A stretch of 64,000 nt of DNA from Anadara kagoshimensis (GCA_021292105.1 CM037864.1:41964514-42028513), one strand, 5' to 3'. Positions 1 to 11,944 are shown, counted from the first letter of the stretch. Made by a program: numbers and translations. The notes: generated by a model from the sequence alone, not told the origin.

Positions 1-1917
1 TAGTGTGAGAGAGTTTTTAGATAATTTGCTGGAATGTTGGTGGTTTTCTCTGGGCACTCTAGTTTCCTCCGCCATTCCAGAACTGAGCACCTGGATATAA
101 GTGAAAAAACATTGACTAAGGTGTACTCTTCTTCTCTGAATCTTCATGCCAGTATTGTTATCAGTCTTTGTCCGTTTTCTGTCATGTATCAACATTTCAT
201 TATTCCTTTAATTATTAATTATTTCTTGTTAAAACCCCAGTTCACCAACCTTCCCTCCCGCAGCTTTGGGTTTGACACGCATGAGGGTTGTCACTGGCAA
301 AACTCCTTCACCTGCGACGTCAATGACATTATGCTCAATTAAAAAAGGAAGTTCACTAGGTCAACGTATAAAAAACTTTGTTAGCATTCTAGAATGGTGT
401 GGAGTAAGTGTTTTATGACCTTGTTATTCACTTATATTGAGACAGTCTGTTTCCGGATGTTGGTGGCAACTGGAGTACCAGGAGAAAACCACAAACCATC
501 AGCAAACCAACTGACATAAATAGATCACAGATCTACCTAAAAGTATAATCAGAAATGGATTACACTCAGTTTTATGGATTTTTCTCAAAAACCAGTTGAA
601 GATGAGAAACAGAAATTTGGCTGTGTATAAAAGACTCGGGCCTAATTTATATAATGTTTGAGTTTTTTATCGCTTGAGACTTTGTCCTCTGTATAGTGTA
701 AATTTTTTGTCAAAAATGTTCAAGCTGAAAAAAATCTAAGTTTTTGACTCCACCTCTTATGACAAACCCAACCCTTTTTACTATGAGTTTCATTTAAAGT
801 TTAAAAGGTGTCACAGGTGATTGACTTATAGACTGGACAACAGCTTGATGACACCAAAATGAGGCCAAAGGAAAATAAACACCTGTGTATAAGGTTATGA
901 AGAGAGTAACATAGATCCAACAACTGTCAAGTAAATTGCAAAATGGCTTGCATTCGAAGTGAATGCAATTTATACATGTTTATTTTTAACTGTTTACAAA
1001 AGCATAAGTGTATCACTAATTGTTTTTTAATCCATTGCTTAATTAAGTTACGGGTAAAAAGGTAGTATTAGGTTTGAGATGTACATATATAAATTTACAT
1101 CTCTGTATATTTCTGAGAATTAAAAAAAATGAATTCCAGATACATACCTAACTTCCCCCTACTTGCTCATATAAGCATTTTCCCATCTGAATCATAGCGA
1201 AAATTTCTTTAGAATGCATTATGGTAAAATAACATTAAACAGAACTTGATTTGGTTTGGCCTTAATACAGGGCAGAGCACATGGTTGATTAGTCTTCCTT
1301 GCATAATAAACTGATTATAATGATGAAAAAAGGTCATGAACTATCATTATGCCTTACATGGGAAAAGGCGGAGTAAATAGACTTTGTTAATTTTTCATCA
1401 TTGCAGAAATTGTGAAATTTTTCTCAGTAAAGCTGGATTATAGCAAACTATACATTATGGAAGCCTAAAGTGCATATTAGGCCGGTTGCCGGTTGATTAT
1501 AAATATATTATATTAAGAAAAAATAAAATATTTTCAGTAATAAATTTTTTAGAGACAAATAACTGAGTGTAATCCATTTCTGTTTATACTTTAAGAGGGA
1601 TTCAAAACATAGACAGTAAGAGACACTGTGATCTGTAAGCATTACATGCTTTAGATCACTGTGCCACCCTGTCCATTTATGATTTTGGAGGCCACAAATT
1701 TTGCCCAATTCCTACAGATTTGCCCTGGAGAATTCTCTTCACTCTTGCTTTATTATGTAAACATAAGAGTAAACATGTGTCTCTGGGTTTACAGACTTAT
1801 TAAGGTAGTGTTTATCATAGTTTTGTGGCATTAAGTCACTGAAAGAACATCACTCCTGGTGTCCTATAGATGAGACACCAGTCCATCACAAGGTCATACC
1901 AATACCCATTCCTTTAT
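1..1917. other. AT-rich intergenic DNA, no gene seen
   Basis: No open frame here resembles a known protein. The longest are about 100 codons with low-complexity or AT-driven composition. I see no RNA gene and no clear repeat with defined ends. Confidence 0.5.
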
Positions 1918-2081
1918 CAGGCGTGAGTTTTACTAAGCTTCGTAAGTTAAGATTTTTATCGTAAATGTAAGTTAAGAATAAACTCACGGTTTTACGAAAC
2001 GTCGTATCTTAAGTTTGAACTTACCAAATTCAAAAGTCTATTTTTTGTGTAACTTACGAATCTTAGTAAAACTCACGCCTG
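1918..2081. mobile_element. MITE-like element with about 30-bp terminal inverted repeats
   Basis: The left end (1918-1949) reads CAGGCGTGAGTTTTACTAAG and continues CTTCGTAAGTTA. The right end (2049-2081) is its reverse complement with one mismatch. Total length is 164 bp with no coding capacity. This architecture is that of a non-autonomous DNA transposon. I cannot see a convincing target duplication, so the superfamily is not assigned. Confidence 0.7.
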
Positions 2082-2369
2082 TTGTGTGCACTGAGAATAG
2101 CAGAATATTGAGCAAGGAGATGCAGAGCCAGGTTAGAGTCCAAATATATGACTTGATTAATGAATAATGACCAGAACCTTTATCACTCTTCTTCCACATG
2201 TCTACAAACAACATAAAAGTACCAAACACTTTTAAAAAATAGATCTACAAAAACATGATGCTGACTCCTATAAAGCAACATTCATAATCATGTAGTTTAT
2301 GTCCTCAGGAGGCTATTCAGGCCCATTGTGACTCTTATTCATAGACCAATTTATATTTAATTTGATGTA

Positions 2370-2528
2370 CAATGAAACCTGTCTATAAAGGCCACCCAAG
2401 GGAACCAGTAAAAGTGACCTTTATATACAGGTTAAAATAACATGAATAAAGAACCTCGGGATATAATTCTACTGGTCTTTATAAGCAGGTGACCCTTATA
2501 AAGGTGGCCTGTAAGGCAGGTTGGACTG
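2370..2528. mobile_element. Short TIR element with TA duplication (pogo/Tigger-like MITE)
   Basis: The element begins CAATGAAACCTGTCTATAAAG and ends CAGGTTGGACTG. The inverted ends share AACCTG and GGCCACC blocks. It is flanked by TA at 2368-2369 and at 2529-2530, the duplication expected for Tc1/mariner/pogo elements. The CAnTnnAACCTG terminus is typical of Tigger-like MITEs. It is 159 bp long and has no ORF. Confidence 0.6.
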
Positions 2529-2530
2529 TA

Positions 2531-3645
2531 ATCAATATATAGCCATTCAACATATGTAAAAGGTTTTTTTTTTAAAAAAATATTACATTTATTCCTGTCC
2601 TGCAAAGGCGGTATTATTTAAAGCTTGTGAAGATTTTTAGTTAATTTGTGTGGTATAACCGTTCAAAATCCGAGATGATTGTCATCGCTATAAATAGAAC
2701 AAAACAGATAGAACAAAATATTTCAACAGTTATTTTAAAGAAATTGAATTTGCCAATTTATCTGAAAATGTAAAAATACATTACAGTTTTACCTGCTTAA
2801 TCTCAAATATCTTTATTAAGTTAAAATAATAGGCTCCTTTATAAAAAGTTATTATTAGAACTGAGCCTCAGTGAGGACAGTGAAATAGAATTATCTCCCT
2901 TGAAAAGATTTTTTATCTATAGGGTTAAAAGTAAAAGAATAAATAATTTATAAAAGAAAAAGGATTTTAATAATAATCTAAGGATGTTTTAAAATAATAA
3001 TAATCAAATATAACACATTGTTTTAAAAAGAATTTTTGAAGTATAAAAGAAGATAAAATACATACAAAATAAATTATGCAAATACTTAAAGACTGTTCAA
3101 AGGCAAATTAGTCCAAACTGCTTTTATATAACACAGGGACACCATTTCATATTGTGGTAGGCCCGACGAGCTAGTGGATTACCGCAAATGAGGATTACCC
3201 GAATAAGCTTCCACCTCAAAATTAGGCCTATCATTTTTAGTTTAGTAAATGAACTGTCATTTTGGTGAACTATGATATAATAAAATACTTAACCATAGTC
3301 ATTGTTACCAAAACTCCGTTTGTCACAAGCAGTAGACATATAAGTCTCTGGAAAGAGTAAACACATTTTACAAATTTTTACATTTTTTTTAGTGAATTCC
3401 AGTGGCGTAGAGTGCCAATAATCCCGTGCTTGCAGATTTTTTTTTAAATAAAATGTTGAGATTTTGCAGTTTTTTATATTTGGAAAATGGAGAAAAGAAA
3501 GGCTTGCAAGAAGTCAGGCCCGGACTTTATTGGGTGTTGCAATTTTGACACCTTATAAGGAAGTCTGGACGTTGCTATAAAGGGTTCCAAAAATCAGCTT
3601 AGCAGAACATAACACAAAAATGTATTTGTGTGATCTCGGTGCCTA
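2531..3645. other. AT-rich intergenic DNA, no gene seen
   Basis: Very AT-rich sequence with no supportable ORF, RNA gene or repeat boundary. Confidence 0.5.
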
Positions 3646-3907
3646 CAGGCTCCGGTTTCACAATCATTCCTTAGCTTAGATTTTTCTTAGCTTAAATTTA
3701 GCAAATTTTTGTCATCTCTTTTTGGAACTACTGGTTAATATTTTTGTCAAAACTAATGCAAATGTTTTAATCTAGAAGTGATCATAAAAATTACATCTTA
3801 AATTCCTAAATATCTTCAAAATTAACAAAATTCTTAGGATTTGAAATTTTGCCAGATTTAAGTTAAGGAAAATCTTAGCTAAGGAATGATTGTAAAACTG
3901 TGGCCTG
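3646..3907. mobile_element. MITE with about 57-bp terminal inverted repeats
   Basis: The left arm from 3646 (CAGGCTCCGGTTTCACAATC and onward) matches the reverse complement of the right arm ending at 3907 over about 57 bp, with roughly ten mismatches. The shared core is ACAATCATTCCTTAGCT. The loop between the arms is AT-rich and non-coding. The 262-bp length and long imperfect arms indicate a foldback or MITE-type non-autonomous element. No clear target duplication is visible. Confidence 0.75.
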
Positions 3908-4256
3908 ATACTTCAAGAACATTTTCTTGTCCTTGTCTGAATAAGAACAGACAAAAACCAAATTGTAATTCTATTTTACTGACTTATGTAAATATTGTTT
4001 GAGAATGCAGAAAACGCACAACATGCTTGATTTTTCAAAATTTTCCTAAAGATTATGCATCCAGATTCCCTAGTGTAGACGTGCCTACAGCTCGTGTGGT
4101 ACCTTTGGTGCCAGGCTTGCGCGTTCATTCTTTTCTATCTATGCCATTGAATTCATTTATTAAAGTGACTTAATGTACAATGTCAGTCTGCAGTAGTATG
4201 GTATCCGCAGAATCCTACCTTGGTATGTTGTTCTGTTGTTCCAATCTCATTTTGCA

Positions 4257-4369
4257 TGACGTCAGAGGTCACAGGGTCACAGGAAGTGATGTCACGGAAA
4301 GCGTGGAATGTCCCGGAAGTGGGGATACCGGAAGGGAATCCCTAGGTCTAATAATAGCTGGGAATCCCC
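4257..4369 (+). promoter_or_regulatory. Cluster of transcription-factor-like sites in a GC-richer block
   Basis: Within about 110 bp there is a perfect CRE palindrome TGACGTCA (4257-4264), a direct repeat AGGTCACAGGGTCA, an ETS-type CCGGAAGTG, and two kappaB-type decamers: GGGAATCCCT at 4334-4343 and GGGAATCCCC at 4360-4369. The surrounding 4250-4670 is richer in GC and CpG than its neighbours. No adjacent gene is recognised, so a promoter or enhancer role is inference only. Confidence 0.3.
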
Positions 4370-4854
4370 GAAGGACCTAAAAAGCAAAATCGCACGCCAG
4401 AGCTAGATCCCTCGTCCGAAGGTGGTCGTGCGATATACCGTCGTGTCCGGATCGAAGAGAGGAATGCAAGTGTGTGTTGCAAAGTGATCAAACAAACCAT
4501 GACAGAGTTATCGCCCTTGAAGCGATATTCACATATCCGGACCCATAGGGTGAACCACTTAGCCATCGGGCGTTTAAACAACATAGAACGATGGTACTCG
4601 TTCGCCCAAATACGTGGGTACTTCATATGTGCGGATCCGTCCAAAAATAAAGATGTCAGGGTGGGTTGAAGATGTGATTAAAATATCCCATAGACTTAAC
4701 ACAGGGACCCTTCAGATTCCATTCTGTGGAACATAGACTTATACAGGGAAATTGACAGATAGCCTTAACGCACCAACCACTTGACCTCCAGTAGAACCGA
4801 ATAAATTTCAGATAGGTGTCATAAAAACAAACATTTCGATATAAACGTCGTCAA
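4370..4854. other. GC-richer intergenic block, no gene seen
   Basis: This stretch is less AT-rich up to about 4670 and contains overlapping short ORFs on both strands with no recognisable motif. I see no RNA gene. It may be part of an unrecognised repeat. Confidence 0.35.
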
Positions 4855-6110
4855 AATCCATACAGAAATAAGCGAGATATGGGTGTTAGAAGTTGGAAAT
4901 TTTACGTTTTTGTTTATAAAAATTTGAATTAACTGTGGATAATTAACCATTTAAGTATTCGTTCACATCTATGACCTTGACCTTTGAACCTATGACCTTC
5001 ATTCATATATCAAAATGATTGTTAGACCAATACCTACAATATTTCAATATACATGCCTATACAAAAAGTTTATAGTTTTTGAGATAATTAACCATTTAAG
5101 TATTTGTTTGCATCTATGACCTTGACCTCTGAACCTATAACCTTCATTCATATATCAAAATGATCGTTCTGCAAATGCCTCCAATATTCTAATATACATG
5201 CCTATACAAAAGTTTATATTTTTTTTAGATAATTAACCATTTAAGTATTCATTCGCATCTATGACCTTGACCTTTGAACCTATGACCTTCATTTATATAT
5301 CAAAATGATAGTAAGGCCAATATCTACAATATTCTAATATACATGTCTATACAAAAAGTTTATAGTTTTTGAGATAATAAACCATTTCAGTATTCATTTG
5401 CATCTATGACCTTGACCTCTGAACCTATGACCTTCATTCATATATCAAATTGATCGTTGTGCAAATGCCGCCAATATTCTAATATACATGCCTATACAAA
5501 AAGTTTATAGTTTTTGAGATAATTAACCATATAAGTATTCCTTCGTGTCTATGACCTTGACCTTTGAACTTATGAACCTCATTCATATATCAAAATGATT
5601 GTTAGGAATATATCCACAATATTCCAATATACATGCCTATACAAAAAGTTTAGTTTTTTAGATAATTAACCATTTAAGTATTCATTCACGTCCATGACCT
5701 TGACCTTTGAACCTATGCCCTTCATTCATATATCAAAATTATCATTGTGCAAATACCCACAATATTCCAATATACATGCCTATTTAAAAGTTTATAGTTT
5801 TTGAGATAATTAACCATTTTGGTATTGATTTGCTACTGTGACCTTGACCTTTGGACCCATGACCTTTTTCTATACATCAAAATAATCGTTGTATCAATAC
5901 CTACAACATTCTATTATACATGCTTATACAAAAAGTTAATAGTTTTCAAGATAATGAACTGTTTCAGGTTTCTTTCGCATCTGTCATCTTGACCTTTAAA
6001 CCAATGACCTAAATCTATATCAAATTGATTGTTACATCAAAACCAACAACATTTCAACATACATGCCTATATAAAAAGTTTATTATATAGTTTTCGAGAT
6101 AATTAACGAT
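4855..6110 (+). repeat. Orphan array of 145-bp tandem units (TGACCTTGACCT type)
   Basis: About eight degenerate units follow each other. The GACCTTGACC landmark lies at 4973, 5118 and 5263, exactly 145 bp apart. Each unit carries TGACCTTGACCTTTGAACC, a second ATGACCTT, and the AT-rich stretch ATACATGCCTATACAAAAAG. The array is related to the one in 6485-8671. It lacks the palindromic 5' head and the hairpin tail, so it is either a decayed element or an independent array. Confidence 0.85.
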
Positions 6111-6411
6111 TTTGGTATTGTTTTGCTACTGTAATTTCACTATTTCGGTACTTGTTGTAGCGATCGAGATCAAAGTCCATCTTCTCCTTTTCTGGTTTAC
6201 GTACCGCGGCAGGCATACCAAGTGTTCTCATCTTAACGTAAGTGGTAGCTTGGATTTTCTTGATTACATCGATGAATATAAACATGTTCGGATGATGCGA
6301 ATACAATTGTTCATTGTAGTGAGAATGAAATGACTCTGGACCATTATTTGTTCTCTTGCAGTTTTCAACAGGCCTGACTGCCCAGAAAGGAGTTGGGTAT
6401 CGCGAATACAT
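6103..6411 (-). pseudogene. MULE/FLYWCH-type transposase C-terminal fragment
   Basis: A 102-codon minus-strand ORF contains PTPFWAV near its start, then RTNNGPESFHSHYNEQ, then HPNMFIFIDVIKKIQ. The order aromatic-Trp, R-T-N-N-x-x-E-S-F-H, H-P-N-hydrophobic is characteristic of the C-terminal part of MULE-like transposases and of FLYWCH/MULE-domain proteins abundant in invertebrates. The N-terminal DNA-binding part and the catalytic core are absent. The tail overlaps the last 145-bp repeat unit, so the final residues are probably not original. It could be an exon of a domesticated gene, but the repeats on both sides favour a relic. The family call rests on motif recognition only. Confidence 0.5.
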
Positions 6412-6484
6412 GTAATTACAGGTAAATCAGCAAATAAAAAAAAAATAATCAGCGCAAATGAAAAAATTAAATCGGTGCAAATGA

Positions 6485-8671
6485 AACAAGAGGCCCATGG
6501 GCCTGATACGCTCACCTGATAACTAATGGCTAGCTGATAGATTTAAAGAACACATAGTAGACTTTTTTCTTTACATCATAATAACCATTGTATCGATACC
6601 TACAACATTATAATATACATGCCTATACAAAGAGTTTATATTTTTCGAGATAATTAAACATTTCCGTATTGTTTCGCATGTGACCTTGACCTTTGAACCC
6701 ATAACCTTTTTCTATATATCAAAATGATTGTTGTATCAATACCTACAACATTCTAATATACATGCCTATACAAAAAGTTTATAGTTTTCGAGATAATTCA
6801 CCATTTTCGTATTGTTTTGCATCTGTGACCTTGACCTTTGAACCCATGACCTTTTTCTATACATCAAAATGATCGTTGTATTAATACCTACAACATCCTA
6901 ATATATATGCCTATACAATAAGTTTATAGTTTTTGAGATAATTAACCATTTTGGTATTGTTTTGCATCTGTGACCTTGACCTTTGAACCCATGACCTTTT
7001 TCTATACATCAAAATGATCGTTGTATCAATACCTACAACATTCTAATATACATGCCTATACAAAAAGTTTATAGTTTTTTAAATAATTAACCATTTCAGT
7101 ATTGTTTCACATGTGACCTTGACCTTTGAACCCATGACCTTTTTCTATACATCAAAATGATCGCTGTATCAATACCTAAAACATTCTAATATACATGCCT
7201 ATACAAAATGTTTATAGTTTTCGAGATAATTAACCATTTCGGTATTGATTCGCATCTGTGACCTTGACCTTTGAACCCATGACCTTTTTCTATACATCAA
7301 AATGATTGTTGTATCAATACCTACAACATTCTAATATATATGCCTATACAAAAAGTTTATAGTTTTCGAGATTATTAACCATTTCGGTATTGTTTCGCAT
7401 CTGTGACCTTGACCTTTGAACCCATGACCTTTTTCTATACATCAAAATGATTGTTGTATCAATACCTACAACATTCTAATATACATGCCTATACAAAAAG
7501 TTTATAGTTTTCGAGATTATTAACCATTTCAGTATTGTTTCACATCTGTGACCTTGACCTTTGAACCCATGACCTTTTTCTATACATCAAAATGATTGTT
7601 GTATCAATACCTACAACATTCTAATATACATGCCTATACAAAATGTTTATAGTTTTCGAGATAATTAACCATTTCGGTATTGTTTCGCATCAGTGACCTT
7701 GACCTTTGAACCTATGACCTTTTCTATACATCAAAATGATCGTTGTATCAATACCTACAACATTCTAATATATATGCCTATACAAAATGTTTATAGTTTT
7801 CGAGATAATGAACCATTTCAGTATTGTTTCGCATCTGTGACCTTGACCTTTGAACCCATGACCTTTTTCTATACATCTAAATGATCGTTGTATCGATACA
7901 TACAACATTCTAATATATATGCCTATACAAAATGTTTATAGTTTTCGAGATAATGAACCATTTCGGTATTGTTTCGCATCTGTGACCTTGACCTTTGAAC
8001 CCATAACCTTTTTCTTTACATCAAAATGATCGTTGCATCGATACCTACAATATTCTAATATACATGCCTATACAAAAAGTTTATAGTTTTCGAGATAATA
8101 ATTATAATCAGAGGAAAAAAAAAATTAGGTCACGACCTTCACAATCGACCTTGACCTCATTTTGAAGATACTTACAAGAAGATGTCAAAACTGAAAACCC
8201 CATGTCATTATCTGGTCAAATAGTCAAGTTATAACAATTTGAAGCTATTTTACGATTTTTTCAAAATTAAACGCAAAAACGCGTAACCTATTTTTTATCC
8301 GAATTTCACAAAATGAACAAACTATATGCTTAAGACCCTAGAGAAGCCAAATATCACATCAGATTTTTTCTCCAATCAGTACTTTCGGAGAAGAAGATTT
8401 TTTAAGATTTTTGCACCCCTATGTCACCTTGACCTAGTTATGGTAGCCATAGCAACGTCACGAACAAATCTGAATTGCACCGGCCCATATATACTTCTGG
8501 CAAAGTTTCATTAAAAACTGTCCAGTAGTTTCAGAGGAGAAGTCGAAAATAGGTGTTAACGACGCACACACGCACGCACGCACGCACGCACACACGCACG
8601 CACACACGCACGCACATACACACGCTGCGCTATGCCATAAGCTCACATGACCTTTGGTCAGGTGAGCTAAA
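6485..8671 (+). mobile_element. Hairpin-ended non-autonomous element A with 145-bp unit array (Helentron-associated/pearl-like)
   Basis: The 5' end reads ACAAG, then the perfect palindrome AGGCCCATGGGCCT, then GCTCACCTGA. The 3' end (8653-8671) is a hairpin: AGCTCACATGACC, loop TTT, GGTCAGGTGAGCT, followed by AA. The first GCTCACCTGA is the inverted complement of the terminal TCAGGTGAGC. Between the ends are about ten units of 145 bp (landmark GACCTTGACC at 6827, 6972, 7115, 7260, 7405, 7550, 7695, 7839, 7984), a unique stretch with AAAAACGCGTAACCTATTTT, and a CACG microsatellite. There is no ORF. Short inverted ends, a central tandem array, a microsatellite and a 3' hairpin together recall pearl/HINE elements mobilised by Helentrons. 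That assignment is inference. Confidence 0.75.
8561..8625 (+). repeat. CACG/CACA microsatellite
   Basis: An alternating GCACGCACACACGCACG run lies between the unique 3' part and the terminal hairpin of element A. The insertion in the 5' LTR carries a different microsatellite in the same position. Confidence 0.9.
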
Positions 8672-8985
8672 AATGGAATTTTCAAAAATTGGCGCAAATG
8701 TCATATGGCAAAAGTACACAATCTGGACCAAAAACAGGTACAAAATAAGGCATAGAACTTGGACCAATTAAAGGTACACAATCTGGACAGAATTTAAATC
8801 TAACATAAATAGCAAATTATTCAAAATATTTTATAAGTTACAGGCACATAGATTGCATATAATTCCATTACAACCCTGAACATCTATGTTTACAACATTA
8901 ATTATAATTTTGTTGACATTATTTAACTGTTATCACCAGTAACTTAGAACAGTAATTGCTCCACGTTTTTCCGGAGAGCCTGTAA
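8672..8985. other. Short spacer, nothing recognised
   Basis: AT-rich. It contains two related short stretches with TACACAATCTGGAC (about 8715 and 8773), a small local duplication. No coding signal. Confidence 0.4.
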
Positions 8986-10234
8986 TTAGCTTAGTTTCTC
9001 CCACCCACACAAATGAAGTAAATTAGGATGAGGCACCATATTTAACATCTTCCCTTTTCTATAATCCCAAACAATTATTTTCTTCTGATCACCACCACTA
9101 ACCAGCCGTTGGTCCTTTATGTGTAGACATCTGACAATTCCTAAATGTCCAGTAAGCACATGCCGACATTCACCTGAGTGACTCCATATTCGGACTGTGC
9201 TATCCTGTGAACCAGACGCAATGACCACCTGATTGAACACCAGACAATACACCTCACTATGTCCCTCTAAGACTTTAATACACTGACCAGTGGCTACTTT
9301 CCAGATTCTTAAGGTACAATCACCACTTCCGCTTACGATAATGTCAGAGTTGAACTGACAACAAGTCACCACCTCTCTGTGACCTTCCAACTTATAAATC
9401 AGCTGTAACTTTTCAATATCTCATAAAAACATAGACTTGTCCCAAGATCCTGTAAGTGCTCTGCTTTCATGGCAACTAAGGCACTCTATCTCATCCATAT
9501 GCTCTCTCGCGGACCATATCAGTTCTTTATTCTTTATAGACCAAACACGAATAGTCCTGTCCATTCCAGCACTGATTAACTTTTCACCTATAAGTTCAAG
9601 ATGATCCACACTGCCACCATGCCCTTGTAGAGAGAACAAAACTTTCCCTGTCTCCATGTTGATTATCCTTATAGCGCTGTCTGCACACCCAGTTATCACT
9701 AGATTGTTCTTAATTTTTACAGCTGTCACTGTATCAGCATGTCCCTTAACTTAAAACAATTTCTGACATGTTTCTAGGTTCCATATAATCACAGCCTTAT
9801 CCTCACTTCCACTCACAAGATGTTTCCTGTCACAATCCAAGGCGGTTATTTTGTCAGAATGTCCTCTTAAAATTGGGGCTACAGTATAACGTCCTTTACT
9901 CTAGTTTTGAAATAAATGTCGGATCCTTATAAATATATCCTTCCATTTAAATATTGAACTGTCTTGTATTTTCTGGAATGTATGTTTCAAAAATCAGGGA
10001 AGTACCAGAGATATTGGTTTTGTTTGGAAATAATGCTTGTTCATGTAAAATGTCACTGTTTAAACCTAATTTTAACCAACCTCGTTTCACACATTCATGT
10101 AACCAAATGTTGTCGACATTTGATGCCTCTCGCCAACTGATGCATACCTCCGAGAACTTAGCTATTTCTGTTATACTGAGATAGGATAGGATTTTCTCTG
10201 TCAATTCTTGTAGCAAATATGTGGTTAAATCCAT
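8986..10234 (-). pseudogene. F-box/WD40-repeat protein, intronless broken copy
   Basis: Reading the minus strand from 10234, the first 95 codons encode an F-box (QELTEKILSYLSITEIAKFS, then CISWREAS and IWLHECVKRGW). About seven WD40 repeats follow, with GH dipeptides, SGSxD turns and IW/VW ends such as SGSGDCTLRIW and SGSQDSTVRIW. Functional relatives recruit phosphorylated substrates to SCF ubiquitin ligases through the WD propeller. The frame is broken four times: a one-base shift near 9950, where the F-box frame meets the linker, and in-frame stops at 9901-9903 (TAG), 9751-9753 (TAA) and 9421-9423 (TGA). The frame of the WD part is otherwise continuous to 8986. No introns are visible, so a processed pseudogene is likely, although no clear poly-A tail remains. 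I cannot assign a specific Fbxw paralogue. Confidence 0.8.
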
Positions 10235-10249
10235 ATTTTGTTGTTTTAA

Positions 10250-10525
10250 TCTGTATATATGGTTAATTATATTCTAGTGAATGATTTCCTTTTTATATGG
10301 TTAACTTGGGTTTCATTTTACAGTTCTCGTGGTTAACACATGGTTACTTCCATATTTCTTGTGGTTTACTTATGGTTAAATGTATATTTGTGGTTAATTC
10401 TATATTTCTTGTAGCTAACCTGTGGTTAATATCATATTTCTTCTTGTTAACTTCTGGTTAATCTACATTTTTATGGTTCAGTCCATTGGTTAACTTGTGG
10501 TTATTTCTGTATTCTATGTGACAAT
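10250..10525 (+). repeat. Degenerate GGTTAA-type minisatellite
   Basis: About a dozen irregular copies of TTGTGGTTAACTTATGGTTAA-like sequence follow each other, with GGTTAA or GGTTAC every 15-30 bp. The copies are diverged. The array lies immediately upstream of the F-box pseudogene start. Confidence 0.7.
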
Positions 10526-10669
10526 AAATGGCTTATTTTTTGTTCCTTGTGAAATGACACCCATATTTGGCCTTCCAGTCAGCGAACCTCTGAAATAGAG
10601 AAAATTAATATATAAAATGTATGGTTAATATGAATAAAATATTTAAACTAATATAACATTTAGAGATAA

Positions 10670-10670
<1 letters not shown>

Positions 10671-10727
<57 letters not shown>
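10671..10727 (+). repeat. GA microsatellite
   Basis: A GA dinucleotide run of about 55 bp with one interruption (GAAAGA). Confidence 0.95.
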
Positions 10728-10730
<3 letters not shown>

Positions 10731-10951
10731 GATGAAATTAAAACAGTTTAAACATATATCTGGTTCAATGTTAAAACTGGTAATTTGTCACAAGAATGTC
10801 TTGGAGAATTTTCACAATTTTCCTACAATTATGCCTTTGTTCTAAATTAAATGTATTCAAATCTTCATTACCATTTTTATTGCACATGGTCATACCTGAA
10901 TGAACCCTGATTAGGGAACAATAATCCTTGACCTGGAACAAAGCTACCTTT
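10728..10951. other. Short spacer before the LTR element
   Basis: AT-rich sequence with no coding signal. It ends at the ATAT target duplication at 10952-10955. Confidence 0.4.
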
Positions 10952-11424
10952 ATATTGTAACGAACCGAGCGTTGAGCACGTTGTAATTACTTGTGGGTTC
11001 GAACCCCAGTAAAGGGTTAGAGCTTATATGTTTTGAACTCTTGCTCTAAACAGGATTACACTTTTTCAGTTATTCTGGGTGGTAAGTAATGTTGAAAGTA
11101 CAACTAACAAAAGCTCTCGAGCAAATGCCTTGCAGGCCAATTTATATATTCCAGAGTATGGTTGGACAGATGTACAGGTGTATTATATTAATCATACGAG
11201 TCACAATAGCACAAGCAGGATAAACACTTTGAGGTTTGATGTGAACTAATCTAGATCCATTGGATCTAGGTCCAGCAGAAACATAAAAAAATATCAGAGG
11301 TCTCTGATCCCAGTGTTGGAGGTCTTCTTTAAATCACAATTAAGTCAGCAAAATTATATGAAATTTATATTTATTCTCAGTATCATGCGTTCATTTTAAT
11401 AAATTAAATAATATCAACGAGCAC

Positions 11425-11715
11425 ACTCTCTAGCAGACACAAATGAAGGTTAAAACAATGCTAGAACAGGTAAAAATTAACACCTGTATACATATAAATA
11501 AGCTGCTTTGACACTATAATAATTCCACTGAGCACACACACTGAATGTTAAAACAATGCTTGAACAGGTAAAAATTAACACCTGTAAACATATAAATAGG
11601 CTGCTTTGACACTATAATAATACCACTGAGCACACACACTGAATGTTAAAACAATGCTTGAACAGGTAAAAATTAACACCTGTAAACATATAAATAGGCT
11701 GCTTTGACACTAGCT
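11425..11715 (+). repeat. 98-bp VNTR inside the 3' LTR (3 copies)
   Basis: The copies share CACTGAATGTTAAAACAATG, then GAACAGGTAAAAATTAACAC and TATAAATAGGCTGCTTTGAC. CCACTGAG recurs at 11525 and 11623, 98 bp apart. The other LTR carries one more copy. Confidence 0.9.
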
Positions 11716-11944
11716 TATAACACTATTATGTAAATTCGCGTTGGCTATTATTTCAATAATATTCATTTTATTACTATAATCCAAAAATAGAATTAAATCC
11801 CCGAAAACGAAATAAAATCCTGAGAATAGATTCACTGCTAAAAATGAGCCATAAATGGTTTGGACTAGTAATTCCTAAATTACCTAAGGGGTTCTTGTCT
11901 CAAAGGCAATGCTTGAGTACACCCGACAACGGTCAGAATAGAAC

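Noticed and set aside
236-349. Minus-strand 40-codon frame with protein-like composition (IEHNVIDVAGEGVLPVTTLM)
   Set aside because: It reads like a small exon, but I recognise no family and see no convincing splice sites on both sides, so it was not called.
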